28,998 bases of DNA. Source: JBECKQ01 sp040235375. GTDB lineage: Bacteria > Planctomycetota > Phycisphaerae > UBA1845. Positions within the stretch are counted from its first letter, which is position 1. Each line of letters begins with the position of its first letter. The position numbers and the translations under genes were made by a program. This document shows positions 7,680 to 15,499 of the stretch, piece by piece. Under the pieces are notes generated by a model. The model saw only the letters and a program-made list of their open reading frames with translations, did not search any database and was not told where the DNA came from. The stretch is taken from NCBI GenBank assembly GCA_040235375.1, contig JBECKQ010000364.1, forward strand, positions 1 to 28,998, given 5' to 3'.

Positions 7680-7708
7680 TTGAATGGGGCCGGCGGCACA
7701 GATATACT
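7680..7708 (+). promoter_or_regulatory. Predicted sigma-70-like promoter for the response regulator
   Basis: TTGAAT at 7680-7685 and TATACT at 7703-7708 are separated by exactly 17 bases. Transcription would begin near 7715, so the in-frame start at 7676 cannot be used from this promoter. A start at GTG 7730 would have a very short leader that begins at or beside the GGAGG at 7719-7723. Confidence 0.6.
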
Positions 7709-7729
7709 AAATGGCTTCGGAGGTTCGCG

Positions 7730-8182
7730 GTGTTGCAGCGGTCGGGCGGCGAGCCGCGAGCGTGGATTGAAGGATTGGCACTACTGGAGAAGCGACTCTT
7801 GGCGTCTTCACTCGAGGGAAAGTCCATCCTGGTCGTCGACGACGACCCCGACATTCTGAACGCGATGCGGCTGGCACTGGAAGAGTCGGGGGCGAAAGTG
7901 ACTACCGCCGGCGATGGCGATCAGGCGATCGCCATGGCGGAATCATGCGCTCCCGATCTTGTGGTCCTGGATGCGATGCTTCCCAAAAGAAGCGGTTTTC
8001 TGGTCATGGACAAGCTGAAAAGCCCGCAAAACGAGCGGAAGCCGCGTGTGATCATGATCACCGGGGCGGCCGGCAAGCGGCATCAGGCTTGGGCGGAAAG
8101 CCGCGGTGTCGATGGCTACCTGGCGAAGCCGTTCCGGATGGAGCGGCTTGTCGAGTCGGCCGAGCGCATCCTGTCCGCGTAA
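7730..8182 (+). CDS. Single-domain response regulator (CheY-like receiver)
   Basis: A receiver domain without an output domain. From GTG 7730 it has about 150 residues. The acidic pair is in VVDDDPD (D37/D38), the phosphoacceptor is D81 in DLVVLDAMLP, the switch Thr is T111 in MITGAAG, and the conserved Lys is K133 in LAKPFR, so all signalling residues are present. The start is uncertain. GTG 7730 has GGAGG six bases upstream, whereas TTG 7799 has GGAGA about 8 bases upstream and would remove a non-conserved 23-residue N-terminal extension, beginning just before the core. Such proteins relay a phosphate or bind a partner protein. No kinase is adjacent; the nearest is at 11164. Confidence 0.88.
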   Translation: MLQRSGGEPRAWIEGLALLEKRLLASSLEGKSILVVDDDPDILNAMRLALEESGAKVTTAGDGDQAIAMAESCAPDLVVLDAMLPKRSGFLVMDKLKSPQNERKPRVIMITGAAGKRHQAWAESRGVDGYLAKPFRMERLVESAERILSA

Positions 8183-8274
8183 GCACGTCACGCTGGTGAA
8201 ATCGCGTCGATCTGGTGGGGATTTCACTGAGCCTGGCGGGGGTCAGGCTTCGGAAGGAAAAATCCGGCGCTGCA

Positions 8275-8294
8275 GGCACGCCCCGGGGCGTGCC
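8275..8294. repeat. Perfect 20-bp palindrome between the response regulator and rpsO
   Basis: The half site GGCACGCCCC is followed directly by its reverse complement, giving an uninterrupted 20-base inverted repeat 93 bases after the response-regulator stop and about 59 bases upstream of the rpsO promoter -35. There is no T run after it on the plus strand, so it is either a non-canonical terminator or a protein-binding site. Confidence 0.5.
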
Positions 8295-8352
8295 GCCCGG
8301 TGGTTCCCTGCGACGGAAAGTACGGCCACCGAGCGGGGTCGATCGTGGGTCG

Positions 8353-8381
8353 TTGCAAGTCCCCGGTACCCGGAGTACACT
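8353..8381 (+). promoter_or_regulatory. Predicted sigma-70-like promoter for rpsO
   Basis: TTGCAA at 8353-8358 and TACACT at 8376-8381 are separated by 17 bases. Transcription from about 8388 gives a leader near 124 bases, long enough for the S15-binding autoregulatory structures known upstream of rpsO in other bacteria. I could not fold it reliably by eye. Confidence 0.55.
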
Positions 8382-8511
8382 CTCCCGGTTCAACGCGTCC
8401 TGCGGCTTCGGGAGCCACGGATCGAGCCGTGATGCCCTGATGCCCCGTCTGCTGCGGGTCGCGCGGTTGGGGTGTGACACGATCAGGGCGCAGTGGAGCG
8501 TGACGGAACGA

Positions 8512-8775
8512 ATGACCCCGGAACTGAAGGGCAAGATCGTCGAGGAGTATCGACAGCACGACAAGGACACAGGCTCACCCGAGGTGCAGGTCGCCATACT
8601 GACGGGACGCATCACCGAGCTCACCGAGCACCTCAAAACGCACAAGAAGGACTACGCGTCAAGGCGTGGTCTGTTGAAGCTGGTTGGACGGCGCAACCGG
8701 CTTCTCAGCTACCTCAACGCAAAGAACCGCGACCGCTACCTGGCAGTCATCCAGAGGCTCGGGCTGCGCAAGTAG
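8512..8775 (+). CDS. rpsO: 30S ribosomal protein S15
   Basis: S15 binds 16S rRNA early in small-subunit assembly. The 87 residues contain the diagnostic DTGSPEVQVAILTGRI, HKKDYASRRGLLKLVGRR and the C-terminal YLAVIQRLGLRK. ATG 8512 (MTPELKGKIVEEY) is chosen by family length; GTG 8500 would add four residues (VTER) and cannot be excluded, because the GGAG at 8494-8497 is spaced poorly for either start. It is followed by pnp, the rpsO-pnp order conserved across many bacteria, with an intervening intrinsic terminator-like hairpin. Its own promoter is predicted at 8353. Confidence 0.97.
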   Translation: MTPELKGKIVEEYRQHDKDTGSPEVQVAILTGRITELTEHLKTHKKDYASRRGLLKLVGRRNRLLSYLNAKNRDRYLAVIQRLGLRK

Positions 8776-8913
8776 CGGGGGAATCGCGATCGGCCTCGGC
8801 GGTGATGCGTCCGGCCGCGCGAACCGTATTCGGGCCCCACTTCTTCGGTGTTGCAGTCGGTGTCGGATGACCGGGCCACGGCGACAACGTGCAAACGGAC
8901 GCGGGTTGACGAT

Positions 8914-8948
8914 GGGCGGCCGGCGATCGACCCGGTGCGCCCTTTTTT
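8914..8948 (+). terminator. Intrinsic terminator or attenuator between rpsO and pnp
   Basis: An interrupted GC stem (GGGC with GCCC, then CCGG with CCGG inside) is followed immediately by TTTTTT at 8943-8948. It would end most rpsO transcripts while allowing some read-through into pnp, as is known for this gene pair elsewhere. A separate pnp promoter was not recognised. Confidence 0.6.
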
Positions 8949-9011
8949 GTCGGCGAATCGAAACAGGCGGATTGACGGAACAGAACTGACAAGAAGAGAG
9001 AACGAAGCGGC

Positions 9012-11120
9012 ATGGAGACGTACGCAGTAGAACGGAAGATCGGCGCAGAGACGTTGCGAATCGAGACGGGCAAGCTCGCCAGGCAGGCGGCGGGCGCGGT
9101 GATGGTGTCCTACGGGGAGACGATGGTGTTGACGGCGGTCGTGGTTTCGGACCCGCGGCCGGGGATCGACTTCTTTCCCCTCCAGTGCGACTACCGGGAG
9201 AAGGCGTATGCGGCGGGCAAGTTTCCCGGCGGCTTCTTCAAACGCGAGGCGCGGCCGACGACCAAGGAAGTCCTCACCATGCGCCTGATGGATCGCCCGA
9301 TCCGCCCGTTGTTTCCCGACGGCTTCATCAACGAGGTCCTGATTCAATCGATGGTTCTGGCGACGGACCAGGAGAATGATCCGGACGTGCTGGCCATGAT
9401 CGGGGCGTCGGCGGCATTGTCCCTTTCCAACATACCGTTCCAGGGTCCGACCGGCGCCGTGCGCGTCGGTCGTGTTGACGGCAATCTGATCGTCATGCCG
9501 ACGATGTCGCAGATTGCGGCGGGCGACATGGAGCTCGTCCTCGCGGGGCACTCGGACTCCGTCAACATGATCGAGCTGGGCGGGATGGAGATCCTCGAGC
9601 CGGACGTGGTGAAGGCGGTGGACCTCGCCCACGAGAATATCAAAACGATCTGCGAGATGATTGACGAGCTCGTCGGCCAGCGCGGCAAGGAGAAGGACTG
9701 GACGCCTCCGCCGCCGACGACGGAGCTGAAGAACCGCTTGCGCGAGCGCGCCGCCGGCCCGATGGCGGAAGCCAAGAAGATCTCGGGCAAGCTGGAGCGC
9801 AATGCCGCGGTCGACGCGGTCTACAACGAAGTGATCGCCGAACTCTGCCCCGAAGACGCGACGGAGCTGGAGTACGATCCCGCCACGGTCAAGAAGCTCC
9901 TCGACGAGATCGAGGGCGAGGTCGTGACCAAATCGATCCTCGACACGAATATCCGGCCGGACGGCCGCGGCCCGAAGGATATCCGCCCGCTGCTGTGCGA
10001 AGTGGGCGTGCTGCCGCGCGTGCACGGGTCGGCCATCTTCGCCCGCGGCGAGACGCAAGCGCTGGCCACGGTCACCCTGGGCACGGTGCGCGACGAGCAG
10101 TTCATTGACGGCCTGATGCCGGAATACACAAAGAAGTTCCTCCTGCACTACAACTTCCCACCGTTCTGCACGGGCGAGGTCAAGCGGGTGGGCGCGGTGT
10201 CGCGGCGCGAGATCGGGCACGGCAACCTGGCCGAGAAGGCGCTGGAGATGGTGCTCCCCTCGCCGGAAGATTTCCCGTACACGATTCGCGTGGTATCGGA
10301 GATCCTGGAATCGAACGGGTCCAGCTCGATGGCCTCGGTCTGCGGCGGGACGCTCGCCCTGATGGACGCGGGGGTCCCGCTGCTCCAGCCGGTCGCGGGC
10401 ATCTCCATCGGCAGCTTCCACGATGATCAGCGGCGGCAGCTCGTCGTGGACATCCTCGGGGAAGAGGATCACTTCGGGGACATGGATTTCAAGGTGGCCG
10501 GAACGCAGCGGGGCATCACCGCGATCCAGGTCGACCTGAAGGAACGCAACCTGCGCAGCGAAACGATCGCCGACATCCTCGAGCTGGCGAAAGAGGCCCG
10601 GTTGAGAATCCTGCGGTCGATGCTGGCCGTTCTGCCCCGGCCGCGAGCGGACATTTCGCCGTCCGCACCGCGGATCGTCACCATCAAGATCGACCCGGAA
10701 AAGATCGGCAAGGTGATCGGGCCGGGCGGCAAGGGTGTGCGCGGCATCGAGGCAACAACGGGCGCCAAGGTCGAGATCAACGACGACGGGACGATCGTCA
10801 TCTCGTCCGTGAACCTGGCCTCCACGGAAGAAGCCCGCAGCATGATTGAAGCGATGACCGACGAGGTGAAGGTCGGGACGGTCTACACCGGCAAGGTGAT
10901 CAGCATCAAGGATTTCGGCGCGTTCATCGAACTGGCCCCCGGCCAGGATGGGCTGTGCCACGTCAGCGAGCTCTCGACGGAGTACGTCCGCAACGTCACC
11001 GATGTCTGCAAGGTCGGCGACACGCTGAAAGTGAAGGTCATCGCCGTGGACAACCAGGGGCGCGTCAAGCTGTCGCGCAAGGCGGTGCAGATCGAGGAGC
11101 AGAAGGCCGCCGCCAGGTAG
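9012..11120 (+). CDS. pnp: Polyribonucleotide nucleotidyltransferase (PNPase)
   Basis: A 702-residue phosphorolytic 3'-5' exoribonuclease and polymerase, part of the RNA degradation machinery. Two RNase PH domains are present: the first from the N terminus (TGKLARQAAGAVMVSYGETM), and the second around residues 315-540 (RPDGRGPKDIRPL, then HGSAIFARGETQALATVTLG) with the catalytic acidic motif near DILGEEDHFGDMDFKVAG. A helical linker lies between them. A KH domain follows at about 555-620 (IGKVIGPGGKGVRGI) and an S1 domain at about 625-695 (VYTGKVISIKDFGAFIELAPG). All domains are complete and the length is normal. The start at ATG 9012 opens with METYAVERKIG as in orthologues. It lies downstream of rpsO, with the histidine kinase gene 43 bases after its stop. 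Confidence 0.98.
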   Translation: METYAVERKIGAETLRIETGKLARQAAGAVMVSYGETMVLTAVVVSDPRPGIDFFPLQCDYREKAYAAGKFPGGFFKREARPTTKEVLTMRLMDRPIRPLFPDGFINEVLIQSMVLATDQENDPDVLAMIGASAALSLSNIPFQGPTGAVRVGRVDGNLIVMPTMSQIAAGDMELVLAGHSDSVNMIELGGMEILEPDVVKAVDLAHENIKTICEMIDELVGQRGKEKDWTPPPPTTELKNRLRERAAGPMAEAKKISGKLERNAAVDAVYNEVIAELCPEDATELEYDPATVKKLLDEIEGEVVTKSILDTNIRPDGRGPKDIRPLLCEVGVLPRVHGSAIFARGETQALATVTLGTVRDEQFIDGLMPEYTKKFLLHYNFPPFCTGEVKRVGAVSRREIGHGNLAEKALEMVLPSPEDFPYTIRVVSEILESNGSSSMASVCGGTLALMDAGVPLLQPVAGISIGSFHDDQRRQLVVDILGEEDHFGDMDFKVAGTQRGITAIQVDLKERNLRSETIADILELAKEARLRILRSMLAVLPRPRADISPSAPRIVTIKIDPEKIGKVIGPGGKGVRGIEATTGAKVEINDDGTIVISSVNLASTEEARSMIEAMTDEVKVGTVYTGKVISIKDFGAFIELAPGQDGLCHVSELSTEYVRNVTDVCKVGDTLKVKVIAVDNQGRVKLSRKAVQIEEQKAAAR

Positions 11121-11163
11121 CGGCCGCGATCCGCGGGTCGCCGTTGCAGGCCGAGTAGGGTCG

Positions 11164-11889
11164 ATGCAGGGCAAGAGCGACATGGCCGGCGCGGAACCCG
11201 ATCGCGTGCTCGAGATTTCGGCGCTGGCGGGCGGGCTGGCGCACGAAATACGCAACCCCCTGTCGACGCTTCTGGTCAACCTCAAACTGCTCGAAGAGGA
11301 TCTCAAAAGCGGCCTCGATGAGCGATCCGAGACGTTGCGGCGCGCCCGGCTGAGAATCGGGATCGTTCGCGACGAGGCGGAGCGGCTCCAACGGCTGCTC
11401 GACGAGTTTCTTCTCGCCGTCGGCCCGGTCGGGCTGCGCAAGTCCACTGCCGACATGAATGCCGTCATCCGGCGACTGGTCGATTTCTACGGCCCCGAAG
11501 CACAACGCAATAAGATCGATCTGCGGCCGCTCTACGCCGCCGAGCCCGCATGGTGCGAGCTGGATATGCAGGTTTTCCAGCAGGCGATCCTCAACCTGCT
11601 GGTGAACGCGCAACAGGCCATGCCGAATGGCGGCGAGATCTTCCTGCGGACTGCCGGCGACGGCGACGACATTGTCGTCGAGGTGATCGACACGGGCGAG
11701 GGGATGCCGCCGGACGTCGCCGGCAAGGCTCTCAAGCCGTTTTTCTCGACGAAGCCCAGGGGAAGCGGGCTCGGCCTGCCGATGGCCAGCCGGATCGTCT
11801 CCGCTCACGGTGGCACGCTGCAGTTCGAGTCCGAGCGCGGAAAAGGCACGCGGTTCGTCATCCGTGTTCCGGCCGTTGAAAAGCCCTGA
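11164..11889 (+). CDS. Soluble sensor histidine kinase without a recognisable sensor domain
   Basis: A 241-residue kinase core. The H box is LAHEIRNPLSTL with H27 as phosphoacceptor, in a dimerisation helix pair spanning about residues 18-85. The ATPase domain has the N box (QQAILNLLVNAQQAM), G1 (DTGEGM), F box (PFFSTK) and G2 (GSGLGL). No transmembrane segment, PAS or GAF domain precedes the H box, so the signal must come through a partner protein or the short N terminus. This layout resembles NtrB/ZraS-type kinase cores. ATG 11164 has only a weak ribosome site (GTAGGG), and ATG 11182 is an alternative. It is followed 80 bases later by a sigma-54 response regulator, its probable partner, and preceded closely by pnp. 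Confidence 0.92.
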   Translation: MQGKSDMAGAEPDRVLEISALAGGLAHEIRNPLSTLLVNLKLLEEDLKSGLDERSETLRRARLRIGIVRDEAERLQRLLDEFLLAVGPVGLRKSTADMNAVIRRLVDFYGPEAQRNKIDLRPLYAAEPAWCELDMQVFQQAILNLLVNAQQAMPNGGEIFLRTAGDGDDIVVEVIDTGEGMPPDVAGKALKPFFSTKPRGSGLGLPMASRIVSAHGGTLQFESERGKGTRFVIRVPAVEKP

Positions 11890-11969
11890 TCGGCTCCGCG
11901 GCGCACCCGGCGCCGGCCCGGGCGGCGGCATGAGGTGACGCCGGCGGGCGGCGTGTTAAGATTCCCTCC

Positions 11970-13346
11970 ATGCCGGACACAGCCTTCGTTCTTGTCGTAG
12001 AGGACGACGTGCCCCACGGGGAGGCCATCGCCGAGGCCTTGCGCCGCGAAGGCCACGCGTGCAGCGTGGTCACCAGCGGAAAGGAGGCAATCGAAAGCAT
12101 CCGATCGCGCCCCCCGGATGTCGTGATCACGGATTACCGGCTCGGCGGCGAGGTCGACGGCATGGAGCTGCTGCGCCGGACGCGCTCGCTATCGCCCGAG
12201 ACCGAGGTCATCCTGATGACCGCGTTCGGGAGCGAACGGCTGGCCCGCGACGCGTTGAGCCCGGACAACCCGACGCCCGCCTACGACTACCTGATCAAGC
12301 CGATCGACATCGAGGTTGTGCGGGACAAGGTCAACCGGGCCGCGGCCAAGGCCATCCAGGCGCGTGAGGCGCGGCACTGGCAGCGGCGACGACAGGAAGC
12401 ATTCGACTTCGAGGGCATCATCGGCACCAATCCCGCGCTCAAGAAGGAGATTCTCCGGGTCCAGAAGCTGGCCAAGAGCAAGAGCACGGTACTGATCATC
12501 GGCGAGTCGGGCACGGGCAAAGAGCTCGTGGCCCACGCGCTGCACGACAACTCGCCGCGGGCGGGCAAACCGTTCAAGGTCATCAACTGCGCGGCGCTGA
12601 GCGAGACACTGCTCGAGAGCGAGCTGTTCGGCCACGTGAAAGGAGCGTTCACCGGGGCCGTCGGGGACAAGCAGGGGATCCTCGAGGCGGCCGACGGCGG
12701 CACGCTCTTTCTGGACGAAATCGGCGACATGCCCCACGCCATGCAGGCCAAACTGCTGCGCACCCTGGAAAGCGGCGAAGTGCAGCGCGTCGGCTCAACG
12801 GAAATCCGCTACGTCGACGTGCGCTTCATCGCGGCGACGCACCGCAACCTGTGGGATCTCGTGGAAAAGGGCGACTTCCGCGAGGACCTCTTCTACCGGC
12901 TGCGCGCTCAGGGGGCGATACGCCTGCCCCCGCTGCGCGAACGGCGCGAGGACATCCCCATCCTTGCGCAGCACTTTCTGGAGCAGGCCAACGCCGAAAA
13001 CGGCAAGCACATCGAGAGCATCTGCCCGGACGCGATGCGCCGGCTGACCAATCACAACTGGCGCGGCAACGTTCGCGAGCTGCGCTCGGTGATCGAGCAG
13101 ATGGTCATCGAGGCGGAAGACAGTGTGCTGGGAATCGACGACCTGCCGACGGCATTGCAGGCCAGCACGGAGATCGTCCCGCTGAGCACGCCGACCTTCG
13201 TGGGGATGAGCATGGCCGACGTGGAGAAGATGCACATCCTCAATACGCTGAAACTCACCGGCGGCAACCGGGAGAAGGCGGCGAAGATGCTCGGAATCGG
13301 CGCGCGGACGCTGTACCGCAAACTGAAGGACTACGGGGTGACGTAG
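11970..13346 (+). CDS. NtrC-family sigma-54-dependent response regulator
   Basis: A 458-residue three-domain activator. The receiver (about residues 5-120) has the acidic pair at D12/D13, phosphoacceptor D55 in VVITDYRLGG, T84 and K110. The AAA+ domain has Walker A GESGTGKE (178-185), the sigma-54 contact loop GAFTGA (225-230), Walker B GGTLFLDEIGDM (243-254), and an arginine-finger region (FREDLFYRLR). The C-terminal Fis-type helix-turn-helix is GGNREKAAKMLGIGARTLYRKL. All functional motifs are intact, so it should open sigma-54 promoters when phosphorylated, most simply by the kinase encoded just upstream. ATG 11970 gives the expected N terminus but has no Shine-Dalgarno; the preceding bases are pyrimidine-rich. 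The target genes are not evident here. Confidence 0.95.
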   Translation: MPDTAFVLVVEDDVPHGEAIAEALRREGHACSVVTSGKEAIESIRSRPPDVVITDYRLGGEVDGMELLRRTRSLSPETEVILMTAFGSERLARDALSPDNPTPAYDYLIKPIDIEVVRDKVNRAAAKAIQAREARHWQRRRQEAFDFEGIIGTNPALKKEILRVQKLAKSKSTVLIIGESGTGKELVAHALHDNSPRAGKPFKVINCAALSETLLESELFGHVKGAFTGAVGDKQGILEAADGGTLFLDEIGDMPHAMQAKLLRTLESGEVQRVGSTEIRYVDVRFIAATHRNLWDLVEKGDFREDLFYRLRAQGAIRLPPLRERREDIPILAQHFLEQANAENGKHIESICPDAMRRLTNHNWRGNVRELRSVIEQMVIEAEDSVLGIDDLPTALQASTEIVPLSTPTFVGMSMADVEKMHILNTLKLTGGNREKAAKMLGIGARTLYRKLKDYGVT

Positions 13347-13358
13347 AGCGCGACGCCG

Positions 13359-15377
13359 CTATCGCGTCGCGGCTTGCATTCCCGCGAGCAGCTCTTTCGC
13401 ACGTGCGCCTTCGATCCATTCCACGTGCCCGTCGGCGAAGCCGAAACCCGCCCCACCGTCGTGGAGCTCGCGATCGCAGATCACGACCTCCGTCGGCGGC
13501 AGTCCGGTGCCGTCGCGATAGAGATACGACGACAAGCGATCGACGTTCTCGACGGTGATGGTCTCCTGCGAGTCGTCGAGCGGGGAACGGAACGAGGGCG
13601 GTCCGACCAGACCGAGCTCGAGGAGCTCCGCGAACGACTGCGGCCATGCCTCCTTGTGGTCATTGGCATAGAGGAAGCATGCGGTGAGGATACCTTGGAT
13701 GTTCGACATGGACACGAGGCGTTTGGAAAGCATTCGCGCCCGCGTCATTGACGCATCGATCGACTTCCAGAAGAGGGCGCGGGCGTCCTTGTCGATCGCA
13801 GGGGTCGCAGCCAGGCGCACGCTCAGGGCGCCCTCACCTCGAACGAATGCCACGCCGATCGCCGCGGGCGAATCGGCGAGTTTCTTGAAGGCTTCTTCGA
13901 ACTCCGCAAGCTCCGGGTCACCCTCACCGGCGCGCAGTGCCAGGCGAGCGCCTTCGGCGGCATCGATCAGAACAAGCCCGGCCGAGTCGTGCGGCAAGTA
14001 GCGCATCAGCGCCTGGAGACTGCGCGACGGTTGAACCGGATCTGCATCGTTCGCGCGACGGGCGACGGTGGCAATGGTCTCGAAGTCCTTGCCGATCAGC
14101 AGTTGATCGCCCACGATGGCCCAGGCGAGCGTCTTTCCGGATGCGGCCGGCGCGGTGTATATCATCGTTCCCGAAACCACCGTGTAGTCGATGTCGAGGT
14201 TGAAGTCGCGAATCAAGGCGTCGATCTGGGATTGCAGCCTGGACGGGTCGGCGAGGCGGACGGCGGCCAGCGCATTCAGCTCAAACGAATCGTCGAAGCG
14301 CAGGCCGACGGCCCACTCGTCGACCAGGTTGCCGAGGAAGTCCTCGAGTGGATCGAAACCGAAGTCGGCGCGGAAGTCGGCGCATTCGTCGCGGAACTCC
14401 GAGACAATGTCCGGATCGACCGCGGCGAGAATGCTGTTGACCACGTCCACCGAGTCGGCGGCATTCGTCAGCGTGCCGCGGATGATGAACGGGTAGTCCG
14501 TCGCCAGGAGCGAGCCGATATCCGAAGGCCGGTTCTGCGGTGCAACGAGATCGACGACGCCGCCTTCACCGTCCGCCAGGCCCAGCACGAGGCGGACGTC
14601 GAGATTTCGCGACCAGCCCGCCGTCAGCGCGGCGCACTGGAGGCGGTCGATCCCGAGGGCGGCGGACAAGCCGGGGACGACGCGCTCGATCTCCGCGACA
14701 GGAACGGGCATCAGCGCGCGGGTGTTGATATAGATGAACGCGTCAGCGGACATCGTGGCGTCCGAGAGGACCTTTCGGGCGTCCTCGGCGGCGGCGAAGC
14801 GCGGCGGCATCTCCTTGCCTTCGAGCCACGCCATCGCATCGGTGCTGCGACTGCTGCCGTAGACCATGCCGTCCCGGGCGGCGGCCAGGATGGGAACGGG
14901 GATCAGGCCGGACAACCGAATCGGGCGGACGGCGGAGATGAGGTTAGCCTTTGCCGCCGGTGCCGGCGTGGGCGAGGGCGTTGCATCGGGGGGAGAGTCG
15001 GGCTCGGCGGCGGCCGGCTGCCGGGGTCTGTTCAGGTTGGCGAAGAACGACTCCGCGCCGCCCTGCGGTTGGGCGGCAAACTCGAGCCGCAAGGAAGCCG
15101 GATTCGTGGGCGACCCGGAGACGGCGATCATGAACGGGCCGTCGAAGGCAGCGGCCGTGGCCAGAGCCTTGCCGAGTTCGCTCTTGTTGCCGAGAGGGAG
15201 CGACCAGACGGGGTGCTTGAAGACGTCGTCCGGCCGGGCGAAATAGGCGACCACCAGCGCGTCGGCCGGCGCCAGGGCGAGGATTGGCGGCAGCGCGGGC
15301 GGCGCGGGCGGCGGCTCGGTCGCCAGGGCGATCGGGGCGAGCAACAGCATGCTGATGAGCGCGATGCGAGTCTTCAT
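13359..15377 (-). CDS. Exported DUF3352-like protein with an H-X9-DG pilin-like C terminus
   Basis: A 672-residue secreted protein. The signal peptide is MKTRIALISMLLLAPIALA, and GAGGAA lies upstream of the ATG at 15377. The body begins ILALAPADALVVAYFARPDDV and continues as a large alpha/beta region with a Pro-rich linker near residue 150, resembling DUF3352-type planctomycete proteins of unknown function (moderate confidence). The last 125 residues (548-672) look different. SMSNIQGILTACFLYANDHKEAWP resembles the segment that follows the N-terminal helix in pseudopilins, and the end has an exact H-X9-DG signature (HDGGAGFGFADG, then HVEW). There is no pilin-type N terminus. It is the downstream member of a two-gene minus-strand unit and its stop lies 12 bases from the convergent ntrC-like gene. 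No enzymatic motif was found. Confidence 0.75.
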   Translation of the reverse strand: MKTRIALISMLLLAPIALATEPPPAPPALPPILALAPADALVVAYFARPDDVFKHPVWSLPLGNKSELGKALATAAAFDGPFMIAVSGSPTNPASLRLEFAAQPQGGAESFFANLNRPRQPAAAEPDSPPDATPSPTPAPAAKANLISAVRPIRLSGLIPVPILAAARDGMVYGSSRSTDAMAWLEGKEMPPRFAAAEDARKVLSDATMSADAFIYINTRALMPVPVAEIERVVPGLSAALGIDRLQCAALTAGWSRNLDVRLVLGLADGEGGVVDLVAPQNRPSDIGSLLATDYPFIIRGTLTNAADSVDVVNSILAAVDPDIVSEFRDECADFRADFGFDPLEDFLGNLVDEWAVGLRFDDSFELNALAAVRLADPSRLQSQIDALIRDFNLDIDYTVVSGTMIYTAPAASGKTLAWAIVGDQLLIGKDFETIATVARRANDADPVQPSRSLQALMRYLPHDSAGLVLIDAAEGARLALRAGEGDPELAEFEEAFKKLADSPAAIGVAFVRGEGALSVRLAATPAIDKDARALFWKSIDASMTRARMLSKRLVSMSNIQGILTACFLYANDHKEAWPQSFAELLELGLVGPPSFRSPLDDSQETITVENVDRLSSYLYRDGTGLPPTEVVICDRELHDGGAGFGFADGHVEWIEGARAKELLAGMQAATR

Positions 15378-15499
15378 GGCTGGTTCCTCTTTTCGTATGA
15401 CTCCGGCAGGCCGGAGTGCGCAGCGGGCGTTCACTGCGTTTGAATCAAGTTCGCGATGCGGTGTTTCCGTGCATGACGTCCTGGCGAAAATCGCCTCGA

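Noticed and set aside
7394..7683. 96-codon frame after the RRM gene
   Set aside because: Start lacks a ribosome site, the frame crosses the terminator-like hairpin at 7480, and the sequence has no recognisable content.
8736..11468. 910-codon open frame on the minus strand opposite pnp
   Set aside because: It is an antisense shadow of a GC-rich gene: the product is Arg/His/Asp-rich and low in complexity, and pnp on the other strand is unmistakable.
13989..15443. 484-codon plus-strand frame opposite the DUF3352-like gene
   Set aside because: Composition is typical of an antisense shadow (Arg/Gly/Asp rich, no domain), while the minus-strand protein has a signal peptide and ribosome site.
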